Positions 22,101 through 34,178 of a stretch of 64,000 nucleotides of DNA are shown here, one piece after another. The stretch is from Chloranthus sessilifolius (lineage: Eukaryota > Streptophyta > Magnoliopsida > Chloranthales > Chloranthaceae), in contig CM037590.1 of the NCBI GenBank assembly GCA_021018995.1, forward strand, positions 69,039,597 through 69,103,596, written 5' to 3'. Within the stretch, counting starts at the first letter, position 1. Every line of letters starts with the position of its first letter. Position numbers and translations under genes: made by a program. The notes beneath the pieces are model-generated. The model was not told the origin of the DNA. It ran no database searches and saw only the letters and a program-made list of their open reading frames with translations.

Positions 22101-22335
22101 GCATGATTATGAATATTTCATGATCGTGTACATAGAGTACCTATGTAGGGGATTACCTTTCGCATTTTCTAAGGTACAGTCAATAACTATTATAAACTAA
22201 GTGAAATTACATAACTTTGTCATTAAACCTGATGTTTGTTTCTCTACATGTAGAGTGACATGTTATACATTAGGAAGAGGGTTGCACTTCAAATTGGAAA
22301 GCGTGGTGCTGCTCTAGAGCGAACAATATTACATA
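19196..22335 (+). pseudogene. Dead Ulp1-type (C48) cysteine protease, probably from a DNA transposon
   Basis: The plus strand holds broken pieces of a SUMO-protease-like domain. In order: FNLLMILMKNRECEYPNLFK (about 21330), the histidine region VHWALAICNPHSRMIQVLD (21781-21837, His at 21784), the region IHNKHDYEYFMIVYIEYLCR (from about 22092), and DMLYIRKRVALQIGKR (22258-22305). Between the pieces are intron-like gaps and stops. Where the family has Asp-Cys-Gly, this copy reads Asp-Tyr-Glu (22105-22113), so the catalytic cysteine is lost. A basic stretch at 19200-19320 and a coil-like stretch (MLAKNASLKETLKSHDDM, about 19338) may be its N-terminal part. Ulp1 domains are common in plant CACTA and Mutator-type elements, the likely origin; no transposase was seen. 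Confidence 0.7.
19590..20385. mobile_element. Probable non-autonomous DNA transposon with GA-rich interior
   Basis: The ends resemble the GGCGAAGCCAGGAT termini seen in many plant DNA elements: left GGGAGTCAGGATTTTTCTGA followed by GGGGGG, right (inverted) GGCGAAGCAACG with a GGGGGGTCCC block. The inside is GA-rich, and at about 20095-20215 a unit of about 45 bp (GAGAGA, AATTTT, ATTTGGGAACC) is repeated at least three times. The exact ends and target duplication are uncertain. Confidence 0.5.
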
Positions 22336-22341
22336 CTTGTA

Positions 22342-22840
22342 GTGCAGAATGAGTTGTCAAAGCTCAACTCAGTTAGCCATTCTTATGAGTCAAAATCTAT
22401 GACCCAGCTCAGAGAACTTCTCATAGAGATCAAGTCAGAGGATCAAATTGAAGACGGAGAGCTGAATGCGTTGTCAAAGCTTCAACAATTGAAGCAATTA
22501 GACATATGGTTTACAAGCAGCGGTGAAAACAATGAATTCGTAAGGAAGATGGATCACCCGCTTTCTCCTCTTCAAAGCCTTAAAGAGTTGGTGCTCATGG
22601 ACTTTCCTAGCGAAATAATCCCTAGTTGGGTCAATCCAACTACCCTTTTAAAGTTGAGATTTGTTGGCCCTCATGTAGCCAATCTAAGGTATGTGAGTGA
22701 GGAGGTTTGGGGCAGCAAGGATGTGATCTGGAAATTGGAAGGCGTAGTGTTGAGCAATGGTACAAATGGAGCATAGTTGTTTCCCAAGATGCAAAAGGCC
22801 ATGCCACATCTCAAATTGGTCAAAGTTTACACTGGGTAAG
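22342..22840 (+). pseudogene. LRR fragment of an NBS-LRR disease-resistance gene
   Basis: The open stretch encodes leucine-rich repeats of the RPP13/RPM1-like kind: MTQLRELLIEIKSEDQIEDG, LNALSKLQQLKQLDIWF and PLSPLQSLKELVLMDFPS. The C-terminal signature is VWGSKDVIWKLEGVVL. After a TAG at 22774-22776 the same frame continues with LFPKMQKAMPHLKLVKVY, the usual ending of this family, so the stop is premature or part of a decayed gene. The NB-ARC domain and most repeats are missing. It begins right after the Ulp1 remnant, which suggests a captured or shuffled fragment. Confidence 0.75.
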
Positions 22841-23952
22841 ACCTTTCTTTGACTTGTAAAAAAGGAGAAGGCAGTGATTGGGACATCAAGAATATATAGT
22901 AAAGGCAAACCTTTCTTTCTTTTTTTAATATCTTTATAGTTGAAATCTATTCATAAGCTTTGTGGTCTTGTAACATCGATTACGAGAGCCAATATCTTAC
23001 ACATTCATAAACATAAAAGCCCACATATGAAAATCAATCTATGCATGCATGGATTAACCTAAAATATAGTTTGTTTCCAAATTTGGGTCACATAACTTAA
23101 TTTCTCAAAATGCACCTTTGGGCCAATGGTAACATTTGGAAATTTTTGTCTTATGAAAGGGCTTATTTAATTAAAATTTGTGTTGAAATGTCATCTGGGA
23201 GCTTGTAATCTTTATTTATACATAATATAAGCAATCGCAATTTCTGTCTTTCTTTTTGCTCATTGCTATGAGATATATTGGTCCTTAAAAGAGTAATGGC
23301 CAGTAACATCAGAGCCCATTGAATGAGATATATTGGTCATTCGAAGTAATGGTTGGTTGGTAATTAGTACTAACTGTAAGATTGGACTTTGGAGCCATGG
23401 TTCAAAATTTGTTTTCTGTTTGGTTTAGTTCCCCATTGAAAATGAGAAGATACAAATTGGTGTTGTCAATGCATTCATTGTATCCATGATACAATGAGGT
23501 ATATTGGTATGTATCGATTTACACCACTATATCACTTGAATGCATTGGTGATGCCTGATTCATATCGTCTCGGTAGTAGTGGGGACTGATACGCATCAGT
23601 AAACGATTTTGAACCATGATCCAATACAAAGGATTATAGTTTGTGCACGCTACTAATTATTTCTGATTGCCACTGGTCCTAACTTACTTTACTTGTTTTT
23701 CTTCTCCTCTTAATTTCCTTTTAATAAAGATGTGGCCATACTTGGAATTGTCATTATTTGTTAGAGAATAAAAGCTATTGTTGTGATTCGAATCATAATT
23801 ACCTCCATCTTGGGATTGTTTTTATGCTTTGTACTTTATATGGCTTGTGATATTTGTTTGTGTAGATTGTTAGTTGCCCACTTTAATTTTCTTATGATCT
23901 CTACATATGTTATGAAAAAATGATTATCATTTTATTAAAACCTGATGATTTT
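22841..23952. other. Gene-free stretch with a GTATCGG-type repeat
   Basis: No gene recognised. 23470-23625 carries TGTATCGATTT, CATATCGTCTCGG, GATACGCATCAG and ends TTTTGAACCATGATCC, like the GTATCGG family elsewhere in the window. The remainder is AT-rich. Confidence 0.55.
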
Positions 23953-24116
23953 TGTAATGTCCCAGAAATTCTGTACCTAAACAGTGCACCTCGATAAGCG
24001 GACCAATGGGTCAAACGTTTGATCGGGTCAACTTTGACTTGGTTGACTTAAGTTAGTTAGTATGGGATGGATTTATTATGTGAGGGAGGTGTGGTGGATA
24101 CACTTAAAGGCATATT

Positions 24117-24152
<36 letters not shown>

Positions 24153-26436
24153 TTATAGGTGCTTAACACACAAGGCATGTGTTAAATTATAAAACAAAAG
24201 AGAAAGAGAAGTTATTTCTCTTAGGTTTGCTTGTTTAGAAAAATTTAAGGAAAATAAATGAGAGAGCGAGATTGAGTTGTAAGATCTAGAGAAGGGCATT
24301 CAATACAAGTGATTGGGCTCGAAAAGTTAGAGGATCGAGCTCGGGATCAAGAGAGTAGAAACTTGGGGGTTTGGGAAACCCTAGTGAAAGAGATCCAACC
24401 GTTTGAATGGGGTAAGAGCTACAAATCCACGTTTTGTTTAAATTGATAAATAGAGAATGTAAAACTGTTATGTATTAGCTTAGTGGGTGATGAATTAGAT
24501 AGATGATGAAGAAGTGAGAAAAAACATGTTCAGATATGAAAGTGTGTAAAATCGATTGAACGAAATTAGAAATCGTTCAATCGATTTTGACCAAAAGAAG
24601 AGATAAGGAAGAAGGCAAATGAATTCTGAAGGAAATCGTTCGAACGATCTTTGAGATCGTTCGATCGATTCGAATTCTGAAGGAACTTGTATGAACGATT
24701 TGAAAATCTTTCAATCGGTTTGCTAACTGACAAAAATATTATATGATGAATATTTATGGATCGATCGAACGAAATAGAATTCGTTCGATCGATTTTAGAA
24801 TTTCATTCGATCGATTTAAATTTTGTTTGATCGATTTTACAAATTGTTCGATTGATTTAAATTTATTTGATCGATTTTCAAATCGTTCGATCGATTCAGA
24901 AATTGTTCGATCGATTTGGATAAAATTCAGATTTTGTTAAGTTTTTACATACGAGTGTTTATGTATTGGGTTAGGCTTCTAACCCAGTGTTCTTACACTG
25001 ATAGTGATGAAATAAATGTGTTTGGTCAGGCCTAGTTTAAGCCAGACCTTGTGATGGTTGAATGCTAACTCGAATTGGAGAATCCGGAGGTGTAAACGCG
25101 AGTGAGGTAGGGGAATATCTGAACTCGTACCCTTAATTATGATAACATGTATGTGATGATAATCTATGAATGTATGTTTCCTTAAAGCTGAGTTGAATTA
25201 TAATGTGTTCACTTTCAAATAAGTTGAAAATGTAAAATATAGAGTACTATTAAAAATGAGAAATGTTATGTGAAGAAGTGAACCAGTAAAAGAGTTCAAT
25301 CATCCCAGGGATGTATGTGTACTATGGGCATCTGATGAGTGTTTCAGAGAGTGTGACATCCCAGGGATGCATGGTGGATGTAAGGATCCACGAGCTTGAA
25401 CATATGTAAATGAGGTTGAACAGACTAGGAAATTATATTTATTTAACACGATCTTACGGTGAATATATGTAGCACACAATTGATTTAAAGTTTGGAGAAT
25501 ACCCAACCGACGCGACGGTATATCCGTGATCGGTACGGCGGAGAATCCGTGCACTAGCAGACATCCCAGGGATGTATAATAGTGATGTACCCGTCGCCTA
25601 TGAGAAAGGGACGTGGGTCAAGTTAATAGCAAAAATAGTCTGATTAGACGATGATGGAGGATATTCCATCAGGGCTCGATGCTATATTGTTTGGGGATTA
25701 TTTAAGTTAACTGTTTTAAGTCATAGGACCAGCCTTGTTGAAATCATAAGCATTAATGAACATCAGATGTCATGAGTAGAATAATAAAAGCACTCTGTTT
25801 ATTTTATTACATCTCTAATGGTTTTCAGTCAAATTACATTGATAAACTCATGCTTTATATATGTCATGAAATGTATGTGAGTAAGTAAGATGTACTTGTT
25901 CAAATATTGTCCCTATTGAGCTAGGATGTAGCTCACCTCTTTTTAACTATATGTCATAGGTTCAGAGTTAGGAGCTGCTGCTGGTGAGGTTGATCCCGAG
26001 GACTTAGATTACATTCCGAGGGAAGAATCTGAGCCTCCTCCTGAGAAGTTCTTCTAGGAGATTTGCTGCATACTTTAAAAATTTGTAAGGGAGAGATTTA
26101 AGGCTTGACACATCCAGCCATGTTTTATTTATTTTTGCAAAAGTTAAGATACCTGTAATATTCTTTTGTCGAACCATTTTGAGTGACCGTAGTAACGGCA
26201 CTGATGGTTCGGGTTAGTTCTTTTGTCCATACAGAGGTATGGGATTAGAACTATCTTTTGGGATTAATGTTTTGATGTGGTATATTGTAGAACTGGAGAT
26301 GTGTTCTGCACTATATTTTTATTGTATTTTCTGTATGGTTGGAATGTACCAAGTGTTCCGCATATTATATGGGGCACGACCTTGAAGGTCATGTTGATGG
26401 CACGGATTTTGGAGTGCCGAAATCTGGGCTGTCACA
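23953..26436 (+). mobile_element. Solo LTR, large gypsy-type family (2.5 kb)
   Basis: The unit starts TGTAATGTCCCAGAAATTC and ends GGGCTGTCACA (TG...CA), with ATTTT directly flanking on both sides (23948-23952, 26437-26441). No internal retroelement sequence adjoins, so I read it as a solo LTR left by recombination. A (TA)15 tract near 24119-24149 may contain the TATA box. At 24548-24920 there are about a dozen TCGTTCGATCGATTT-like units, including ATCGTTCGAACGAT at 24635-24648. Three copies of CATCCCAGGGATG occur near 25304, 25360 and 25562. It shares blocks with the LTR at 27843-30121. Confidence 0.75.
24548..24920. repeat. TCGATCGATT array, solo LTR copy
   Basis: About twelve 15-30 bp units built on TCGTTCGATCGATTT in both orientations, many of them near-palindromes. 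The clearest is ATCGTTCGAACGAT at 24635-24648. A reading frame across the region is an artefact of the repeats. Confidence 0.85.
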
Positions 26437-27240
26437 ATTTTAGAGCATTTTTCACATAGTAAATATTATTATTGTGATGTTAATTTTAATTTCAACAGTT
26501 AAAGCTAATAAATTTTGTTAAAATGCTCGAAGCTAGCCATCCAGGGACCCTGCAGTGTTTCTGCATTAAAAGATCTACCTTAAATTTTATTTGATTAGGA
26601 CTTCTGTTTTTGAGTGAGAAAATTGGAATAAGATCGTTTCATTTTTCAAGGTACTTGGATCAATTTGTTTTCTTTAGTTAGAAATTAAATTATTTGTTAT
26701 AAGATTAGGAACCTAAGTAATCAATTTTTGTTTGATGCCGATAATCGTACACTGAAAAATATGTCAATTTTTTGTTTGACAAATATGCATTTAATACACA
26801 TATTACTGGTACAACATAATACAACATATTAAACCAATATCATAATTGAATTTTGGAAAAAAATGTGTGTTTCATGCTCTAATGGCAAAATACGGTTTAC
26901 GATCGTAGTGCAATTTACGATCGCCCAAATTGTACAGTAAGTTAAATATAAAAAAAATCTTGTCTTCATGGGAATGATCCTATACTAGCTCTACAATTTC
27001 CATTATGCGCTTGCAATAGGTTAAAACTTAATTAGATACACATATAAGTATATATCAGTAGTCTGGCAGTGCAACAGTCACCATCGTATTGTAGTTTTCT
27101 AATATTTTAGGTGCACTTAGTGTTCAATTCATCGAGCCCAAATTGCACCACAGCTTATGCAAATACCGCTTCTATGTCTGACATTACATTTAAGGATGCC
27201 TACGAATAAATTGGAGTAAAATATATGATTGTAGTGCAAT
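26437..27240. other. Gene-free AT-rich stretch
   Basis: No coding sequence is recognised. It separates the solo LTR from the internal remnant of the next element. Confidence 0.5.
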
Positions 27241-30121
27241 CTAGTTTTGGCACAGGCGGACTCGAGGAGGATGATGACCAGCCTGGTGACGCGGTGACTT
27301 GAGCGGGGATTCTATGGGTTATAGGTGATATTTTGGGTATTCTATGATATTATTTTTTGAATTTTATGTAATTAAAACAGGGAAGTTTTGAACTATTGTG
27401 GCATGGTTGCCACCTTTCGATGGGATATATATAACTTTTTGATGTAAATCAATGGTAAATTTACAATTTGCTATGACATGTTACAAATTTTATATGAATT
27501 TCTTGGATAATGTGCATGTTGTAGATGAGTTTTTGTGTAGGTACAGAGGAAGGGTTAAATTGACCCGCATATTTAGCATGTGAGGGTGAATATTATGATT
27601 TTTGTGTGTGATGTGTTATGTTGATTAGATAAATGTTTGGTCTAGCCTTGGCTAGAATTTTTATATAAGTTATGACTTGATTAAGTCCTCGTTAAAGGAT
27701 TGGGTTCTCTAAAAGGGGAATCCATTGTGGTTATTAGCTATCTTGTTCATGTGGACTTCGCTCCATAGGGAATACCAAACCACTACGAAACCAAAGGACC
27801 TTAGTTAATTTTTGGGGACGAAAATTTCTAAGGAGAGGATAATGTAATGTCCCGAAAATTCCTAAGGACTGGTCAAGCATTGGACAAGATAAAATATTAA
27901 AATATTAATATGAGTTAAGTTAACTTCGGTTTTTGATTGAGAAAGAGAAGATTATAATGTTTGTGAATTATAGATGAAGTAGCACGCACCGAGGTTCGGT
28001 GTATGTGCTTAACACCCAGACTCAGCTTTTAAGTATATAAGTAAAAAGAGTAAGAAATAAATTCTCTTGCCTTGGTTGTTGAGAGAGAGTAAATGAGGAG
28101 AGAGAGAAGGGAGTTGCTTTGAATGTGTACGTGTGCATGCAAGATTTGAACGGGATCCGTAGTTAAGTGGTTTTGGATCAAAGGAAGTCGAAGTTCCTAT
28201 TTTTGTGCAAGCCCTAGCCTTGAGTGTGAACTGTGGATCGAGGAATCAATCAATTCAAAAGGTAAGAATTATGAATTAAGTGTGAGTTATATGTCTGTTT
28301 AATTGTTGTTAGCATTTGGATGAAAAAAATAGAAGAAAAGATATTTAGTTTGAAAGAAAATGGGTTTGAGAAGTTAGAACCCATGATTTGAGAGAATCTG
28401 GCAAAACCGATAGATCAAAATAAGCGTTCAATCAATCGATTTTGACGTGGGTGAAGGTATGAAGGTTTATGAGGAAATCGATCAATCGATTTGAACATTG
28501 ATCAATTGTTTGTGAAAAACAGTGAGTGTGTCGAAGGGAAACCGATTGATCGATGATCGAAATGACATGACAGGTTGAGATTGGTTTCTCAGTAAACCGA
28601 TCGATCGATTTTAGGAATCGATCGATCGATTTAAGAAATCGATCATTCGATGTAAGAAACCGATCGATCGATTTGAGAATCGATCGATCAATTTAGGCAG
28701 ACTCAGGATTTTGTTGTGTTTTGTTGTGAGGACTTTAGGGAGACTTTATATCTTTCTATTTTATATCATTTATAATGTATAAACTATGAATCGATGTGTT
28801 TAGGTGTGAATAAGCATGTGTGAGAGGGGGACTAGCTTGAAGTACGAGGACTTCGTTTTAGCTTCTCGTCGAGGTAGGGAAAATCCTATAACATGTACCT
28901 TTATTACAATGAGTAAGTGAACTGTGATATGATCAATATGTGTGTGTGAAAAATATAATATTTGTTCAATTTAAATGCACGAGCTTTATACACGGACTCA
29001 CGTGTAGTTATGTGTTTGTGAACTCATAAGATATGAGTACATGCATGTGTGGACTCAGTCAGACATGAGTATGTGTGTGTGTGAACTTCAGTTTCTAAAT
29101 CCTAAACTTAGCTATAATTACCACAAATTCACGGTGATAAACTATAAGTTAGTTTTTACACTTTGATTTAAGGTTTGTGTGTGAATACCCAACCGATACG
29201 GCGGTATATCCGTGACAGACGCGGCGAGATATCCGTGGCCGGTACAGCGGGATATTTGTACAACTTATGTATCTGGTACGGCGGGATATTCGTACGTTGT
29301 GGACCGCGAATGGTCTATGTGAGCACAAGTGACCCTGCTAACGTAGCTCAGGGGCTTAGCATTGTGAAATAGTTTATTAAACGACAATGGTGGGTATTCC
29401 CATCAGTATATTATGGTTCTCAATGCTATATCTGCTCGAGAGTGTAGTTAAGTGATCATTTTAAGTTTCTTCTTGTTTCATGTGAATAAGCTTTAGAACT
29501 CATGTGATTAATTCAAAAATTTACATCTCAATCAGTTTTACTTTGATACAATGCCTTTGTAAATATGTTCTCAAATTAATTAGAGATATGTCATGAGATT
29601 ATATGTTTGATGTGATAGAAAACATGCTATGGATATTTTTCCTATTGAGCTTAGACTGTTAGCTCACCCTTCAACAATACGTCACAGGTTCAGGTGTAGG
29701 CGCTGGTACCAAGGACCTTGATACCGAGGATCAGGATTACGTACCAGAGGAAGAGCTAGAAACTCTTCCTAAGGATCATTCCCCTTAGGGAATCGTGATC
29801 ATATCTTTTGTGATTTTGTGAGAATATTCGGCTTGGTACATCTAGCCATGTGTCTTTTGAATTCAGATTTCTGTAATTATGTTAAATATTATTTTGTGAT
29901 TTATATTTCGGTGATGGATGGTCATAACCGATGGTTCTTTTCGGTTCATTTGTCCATGTGTACTTACATGGAATTAAAACCGTTATTTTGAGCGCACTTT
30001 GATGATAGAACTAAAGATTTCTTTTGTTGTGAAGTTATGTGCTTTGTTTTTTGTTTGGGGATTAGTCTTTTTGACTATCCAACAACACAGGTTTTCGGGT
30101 GCGGAAATCCGGGCTGTTACA
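27241..30121 (+). mobile_element. Truncated gypsy-type element: end of internal region and 3' LTR
   Basis: 27843-30121 is an LTR starting TGTAATGTCCCGAAAATTC and ending GGGCTGTTACA. It is preceded by GGGGACGAAAATTTCTAAGG and a purine tract (AAGGAGAGGATAA, about 27830-27842), which marks it as a 3' LTR on the plus strand. Upstream, 27241-27301 reads as a short acidic C-terminus (EEDDDQPGDAVT then stop). No matching 5' LTR or pol is present, so the element is truncated. A TATA-like TATATAAGTA lies near 28034. An array of CGATCGATTT units spans 28420-28695. Blocks of GATACGGCGGTATATCCGTG type are repeated at 29188-29300. Confidence 0.72.
28420..28695. repeat. ATCGATCGATTT array, truncated-element LTR copy
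   Basis: At least ten units of the type AATCGATCGATCGATTT, with a perfect 16-bp palindrome AATCGATCGATCGATT at 28616-28631. The position relative to the LTR start and TATA matches that in the solo LTR, but the unit sequence differs. Confidence 0.85.
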
Positions 30122-32917
30122 AAATTAGTAAAGATTTTCAATTAAGAGAAATTCTTGCATGAGAGAGATTCAGCTACAGAGTGTCAGTAAAATTTGAAGG
30201 ACAAAAATATAGGGTTACGATGAGTGGAGAAATAAGGATAGATGAGGGGTATTTTGTTCCTAAAGTGTGGAAACACAAAATTGACCAAAATTAGAAGTGA
30301 TTCATGCTTTTAGAGTAGTAAGATAAGATTACCAATAGAAAAAAGATAATTCAATCATGGTGGTTTTTTTAAGACCACTCTTTATAATAATGACAAATTT
30401 TATTTTCGGCAATATTTTGATAGGAGGTCATTTCGGTTCATTTCAGATAAATTTTGAAAAAAAATAAAAACATTTTGAGAAAATTTGGGGAAGTACAAAA
30501 AAAATAAATATATTATGTTTAATATTTATAAAAAAATTATTTATCTTTTAAAATAATGGAAATTAAAAGAAAAATCATTGTTTCGACAAAATTTCATTAA
30601 TTTCTCTGAAATTAATGAACTTTCGACGATTTCGAAGAAAATACCAACATTTCGCCAAACGTTTCGTCCAACCCTTGTGTCGGTGAATTTCGGGGAAATT
30701 TTGGAAATTTTTAGAGAAATTTGTCACTATGCCCTTTATAAATATTTAAATTATTAAAATATTCTTATAATTATAGTTGGATAAAACTAATAATAATATA
30801 ATTTATATTTTGGTAATTTAATCGTCAATAATACAATATATTTTTAGCCACAGATTAATATTATGTAATATATAATTAAAGAGATGCAAGGATCGGGCTA
30901 TGAGGTTTAACTTGTTAAGCCCTTACCTGATCCGAGAGACAACAACCTTTTAGTTTTGAGACCTTTACCCTATCTTTTTACCTCGTTTTCGGGGATAAGT
31001 GCTTTCAATGATGATGTAGGTGCGAACAGAGGTACCCGGTACCTGGCTAATACCAACTCAAGGGGAGGCTAGTTGGATGGGCTTTAGGGCTCAATTAGTT
31101 GTGAGCCATATTTTTAGCATACCAGTGAGTAACAGGTTGGGCCGCTTCAAAACAATTGTTCTTGGACCGGATTAGACCAGAACGGGAGATGTAGAATCTC
31201 ATGAGCCTAACTCATCCTCATAAAAGCGCTTTTAAGGTGAGGGGTGAGGGTTGCCTCAGCTTTATATATAGTCCAAGTCTATGGTACCCAGGCGATGTGG
31301 AGTTATGGGTCAGTAGAAAAGGGGTTTGCGCAAACCTCCACTTTTCAACCCAATCAATGAAATTCCCAACCCGGCTCAAGGCGGAGTCTCGTCCGACATG
31401 AACCATCAAACTTGACCTTTGACCCGGTAGTCGGGCAAATATTAGGTTGGATCGAGGTTTACCCAGCCTAATATTTTATATAAAAAATCAAGGAAAATAA
31501 GGGATTTTTGAATCGGGTCTGACTAGTTTTCCGGGTTCGGTTGGGCATATACCCTTGACCCAATTTTTTTGAATTTTGTCCCTAATTTTTCCGAAGTTGG
31601 TTACGACGGATATAAGAGAATTTTCTTTTTTTTCACAATGGGCAATGGTCAGGTCCAACCAGGTTGAACCGGATTTCGAGTCCAACGGCCTTTGCAGCCC
31701 TTGGAAATAGGATAAGTTTGACTGCACGTTATCCTATAAAAAGTGAAGCCCATAAAAGTAAGATTTTTCCATATCCAAGGCAGCAGATATGAAAACCATG
31801 AAAGTCAAGATTCTTCCATATCCAAAGGCAGCAAATGTGAAAATCATGAAAATCAAGATTCTCCCATATCCAAGGGCAGTTGATGGGATTGAACTCGAAA
31901 TCAGGTTCATCTTGGTTGGACCTTACCATTGCCCTTTTCACAAGTAGTACGATTATATAGATTGGTGTAAAAGTCATATCCTAATAACAAATCCTTACAT
32001 CAAAGGGTTCTAAAGCAAGTTGAACACTACATAAGGTTCAACTTGCGACATCCCAACTCTCAAAAAGCTTAATATTTTGAAATTAAAAAATAAAACTTTA
32101 TCTCTCTAACAACCTAAAAAAAAAAAGAATAAAAAAATAGTTAAGATACGATCCCGGATTTTGGCATGAACTGTTGCTTTACAAAGTGATTAAGAGTTGG
32201 TTATAGGTACCCCATCCGAACGCTGCTAGCAATAATCTATTCAGTCTCCCTTTGACCAACTTTGTTTATTTAAAATGGTCATCCGACTGAGACAACCTCG
32301 GGAATTAAGGAGTAGGCACGCATACACATATATTATTAAATTCAAATAAAAAAACCATTTTAACGGAAGGAGATTGGCAAGAGTACCATCTTCTATATTC
32401 GGGTCAGATACCTAATACCAGCCAAAATATCCATGCAGCGAGTATTAAATTCTGAACAATACCTTTATTGACAATCCTAGATTCTTCCTTCCCAACCCGA
32501 GTTGCACGTGCAATAGTTGACTGCTTTGAATCAGATGGTAGAGAGTATTTTTTATCCCAATTTTCCACACAATAGATCTTGATATCATGGTCCTCCCATC
32601 AGACAGTGTAATATTGAATCCATGTGGCACACATCTAAAAATGCGGGTGTGATCAGATACGGGAAACTACTTAATTGGGGATTTTGATTACTTTATTCGG
32701 CGGTGAAACTTATTTTAATAGGTCAAGAGGCCGCTTCTCTAATGGACAATTAATCATGATCATGAGATATTTACAGAAACAGGATTGGGAAAAAAAAGTT
32801 TCTCACTATTATACTGAAATGTAAAGTTTCTCAAAATCAGGACGCACCATTTTTCAGAGTCCTTGAAATCCGTGAATATGATTTATACAGATTTGTGAAA
32901 TGTCTTCTATGCCCTCA

Positions 32918-33240
32918 TTTATAAGCCTCGTTTTAAACCGTTTTCCATTGCTTTTACCTGCGACAGCTACCCAAAGAGGAGCATCGACGTCTCTGGCGAG
33001 TACTCCGGTGAGCCTCTCTCTCTAGTCTCTCAAAACCCTCTAGTGTCTCTCCCTCTCTCCACCCCCTCTCCTCTCTCCAGCGCCCTGCCCCTCTCCGTTC
33101 GGTCACGGTCGAATGAGATTTGCATGCTCCGATCGCCGTCAAACGAGATCTGCACGTATTGAGAGAAGGCTAAAGCCGTCCCCGGAGAAAGGGTATATTT
33201 TCTCTGCTCTCTCAATGTGTTCAAGTATTTTTGGTTTATT
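32918..33240 (+). promoter_or_regulatory. Possible promoter and leader without a gene
   Basis: CATTTATAAGCC near 32918 resembles a TATA box and is followed by a pyrimidine-rich, CTCTCTC-containing stretch of the kind seen in plant 5' leaders. No coding exon that I recognise follows on the plus strand. It may be a relict promoter or an untranslated exon. Confidence 0.25.
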
Positions 33241-33747
33241 TAGTGAACGCATTCAATCTTAGATCTCAAACATCGCAATATTCGTCAAGATCTTAACATC
33301 TATTCTCACTCACTTCTTTCACAATTCGTTTCGAATGTTTCAACCTGTTAGGAAAGGCATCAAGAGTTGGTTAAGAAATCAGCTTCCGATTAGATTATAA
33401 TGTCTTGTATTTTGTTTGGGCACTTTTAAACATTAGTAGATAGATCTGCAATCTAAGCAGCACGCCCATAAAATATTGTGTGTGCACATGATGATAAGGA
33501 TTCATGGGAGAACATACGAAATCCCTTGTATAGTTGACAACCCGTAAAATTTCAGCTAAATCTGAGTACGACACATAAATTGATGATTAAATAATATTTT
33601 TACGGTCGTAGCACAACCATCCATTGAACCGATTCTGAGCTCTTCTAAGAGGAACTTGAGAATGAAAGATTATGACATTTTTGAGAAAAGTCAGGAATCT
33701 GAGTAACTTAAGAACGCATATGGGAAAAGCCAGAAATCTAAAATTGC

Positions 33748-34042
33748 TAAGGCCCTGTTTGGCAAAGTTGCATCTAAAAAGCATTTTTCAGAGGAAGATC
33801 TATGTTTGAGTAAGAGAAACTTGTATGAAATATGATGCACCTCTCTAGCTGAAATAAGTATTTCCTGCTTCTGAAATTGGTGTTTTTGAGAAGCAGCCCA
33901 AAGCTACTTCTCAAGTACGGGTTTATTAAAAGAAAAAAAATGACAATGTTGCTTCTCAAAGAACACATCATGGTGCTTCTCATACAACATTTTTCTCTTT
34001 GGAAATTATTTTTTTGAGAAGAATTGCCAAATATGGCCTAAT
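33748..34042. mobile_element. hAT-like MITE
   Basis: Terminal inverted repeats GGCCCTGTTTGGCAA at the left and TTGCCAAATATGGCC at the right enclose inverted internal blocks with GCTTCTCAAA/TTTGAGAAGC. GGCCCTGTTTGG ends are typical of plant hAT-type MITEs. I could not confirm an 8-bp target duplication. Confidence 0.65.
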
Positions 34043-34123
34043 AATCTGTAGGAATATGAGTTTTCATGAATTTGAGCTTTTATGGGAAAACTCGGGAAAC
34101 ACTTGAACGAGCCCTTAATGGTT

Positions 34124-34178
<55 letters not shown>

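Noticed and set aside
24743..24940. Frame encoding repeated RFSIDF-like units
   Set aside because: Direct result of the TCGATCGATTT array in an LTR.
29175..29372. 65-codon frame in the truncated element's LTR
   Set aside because: Built on GATACGGCGGGATATCCGT repeats; no homology seen.
23953..30121. A single retrotransposon with 23953-26436 and 27843-30121 as its two LTRs
   Set aside because: The two LTRs are too different in sequence, the first has its own ATTTT duplication on both sides, and there is no primer-binding site or pol between them.
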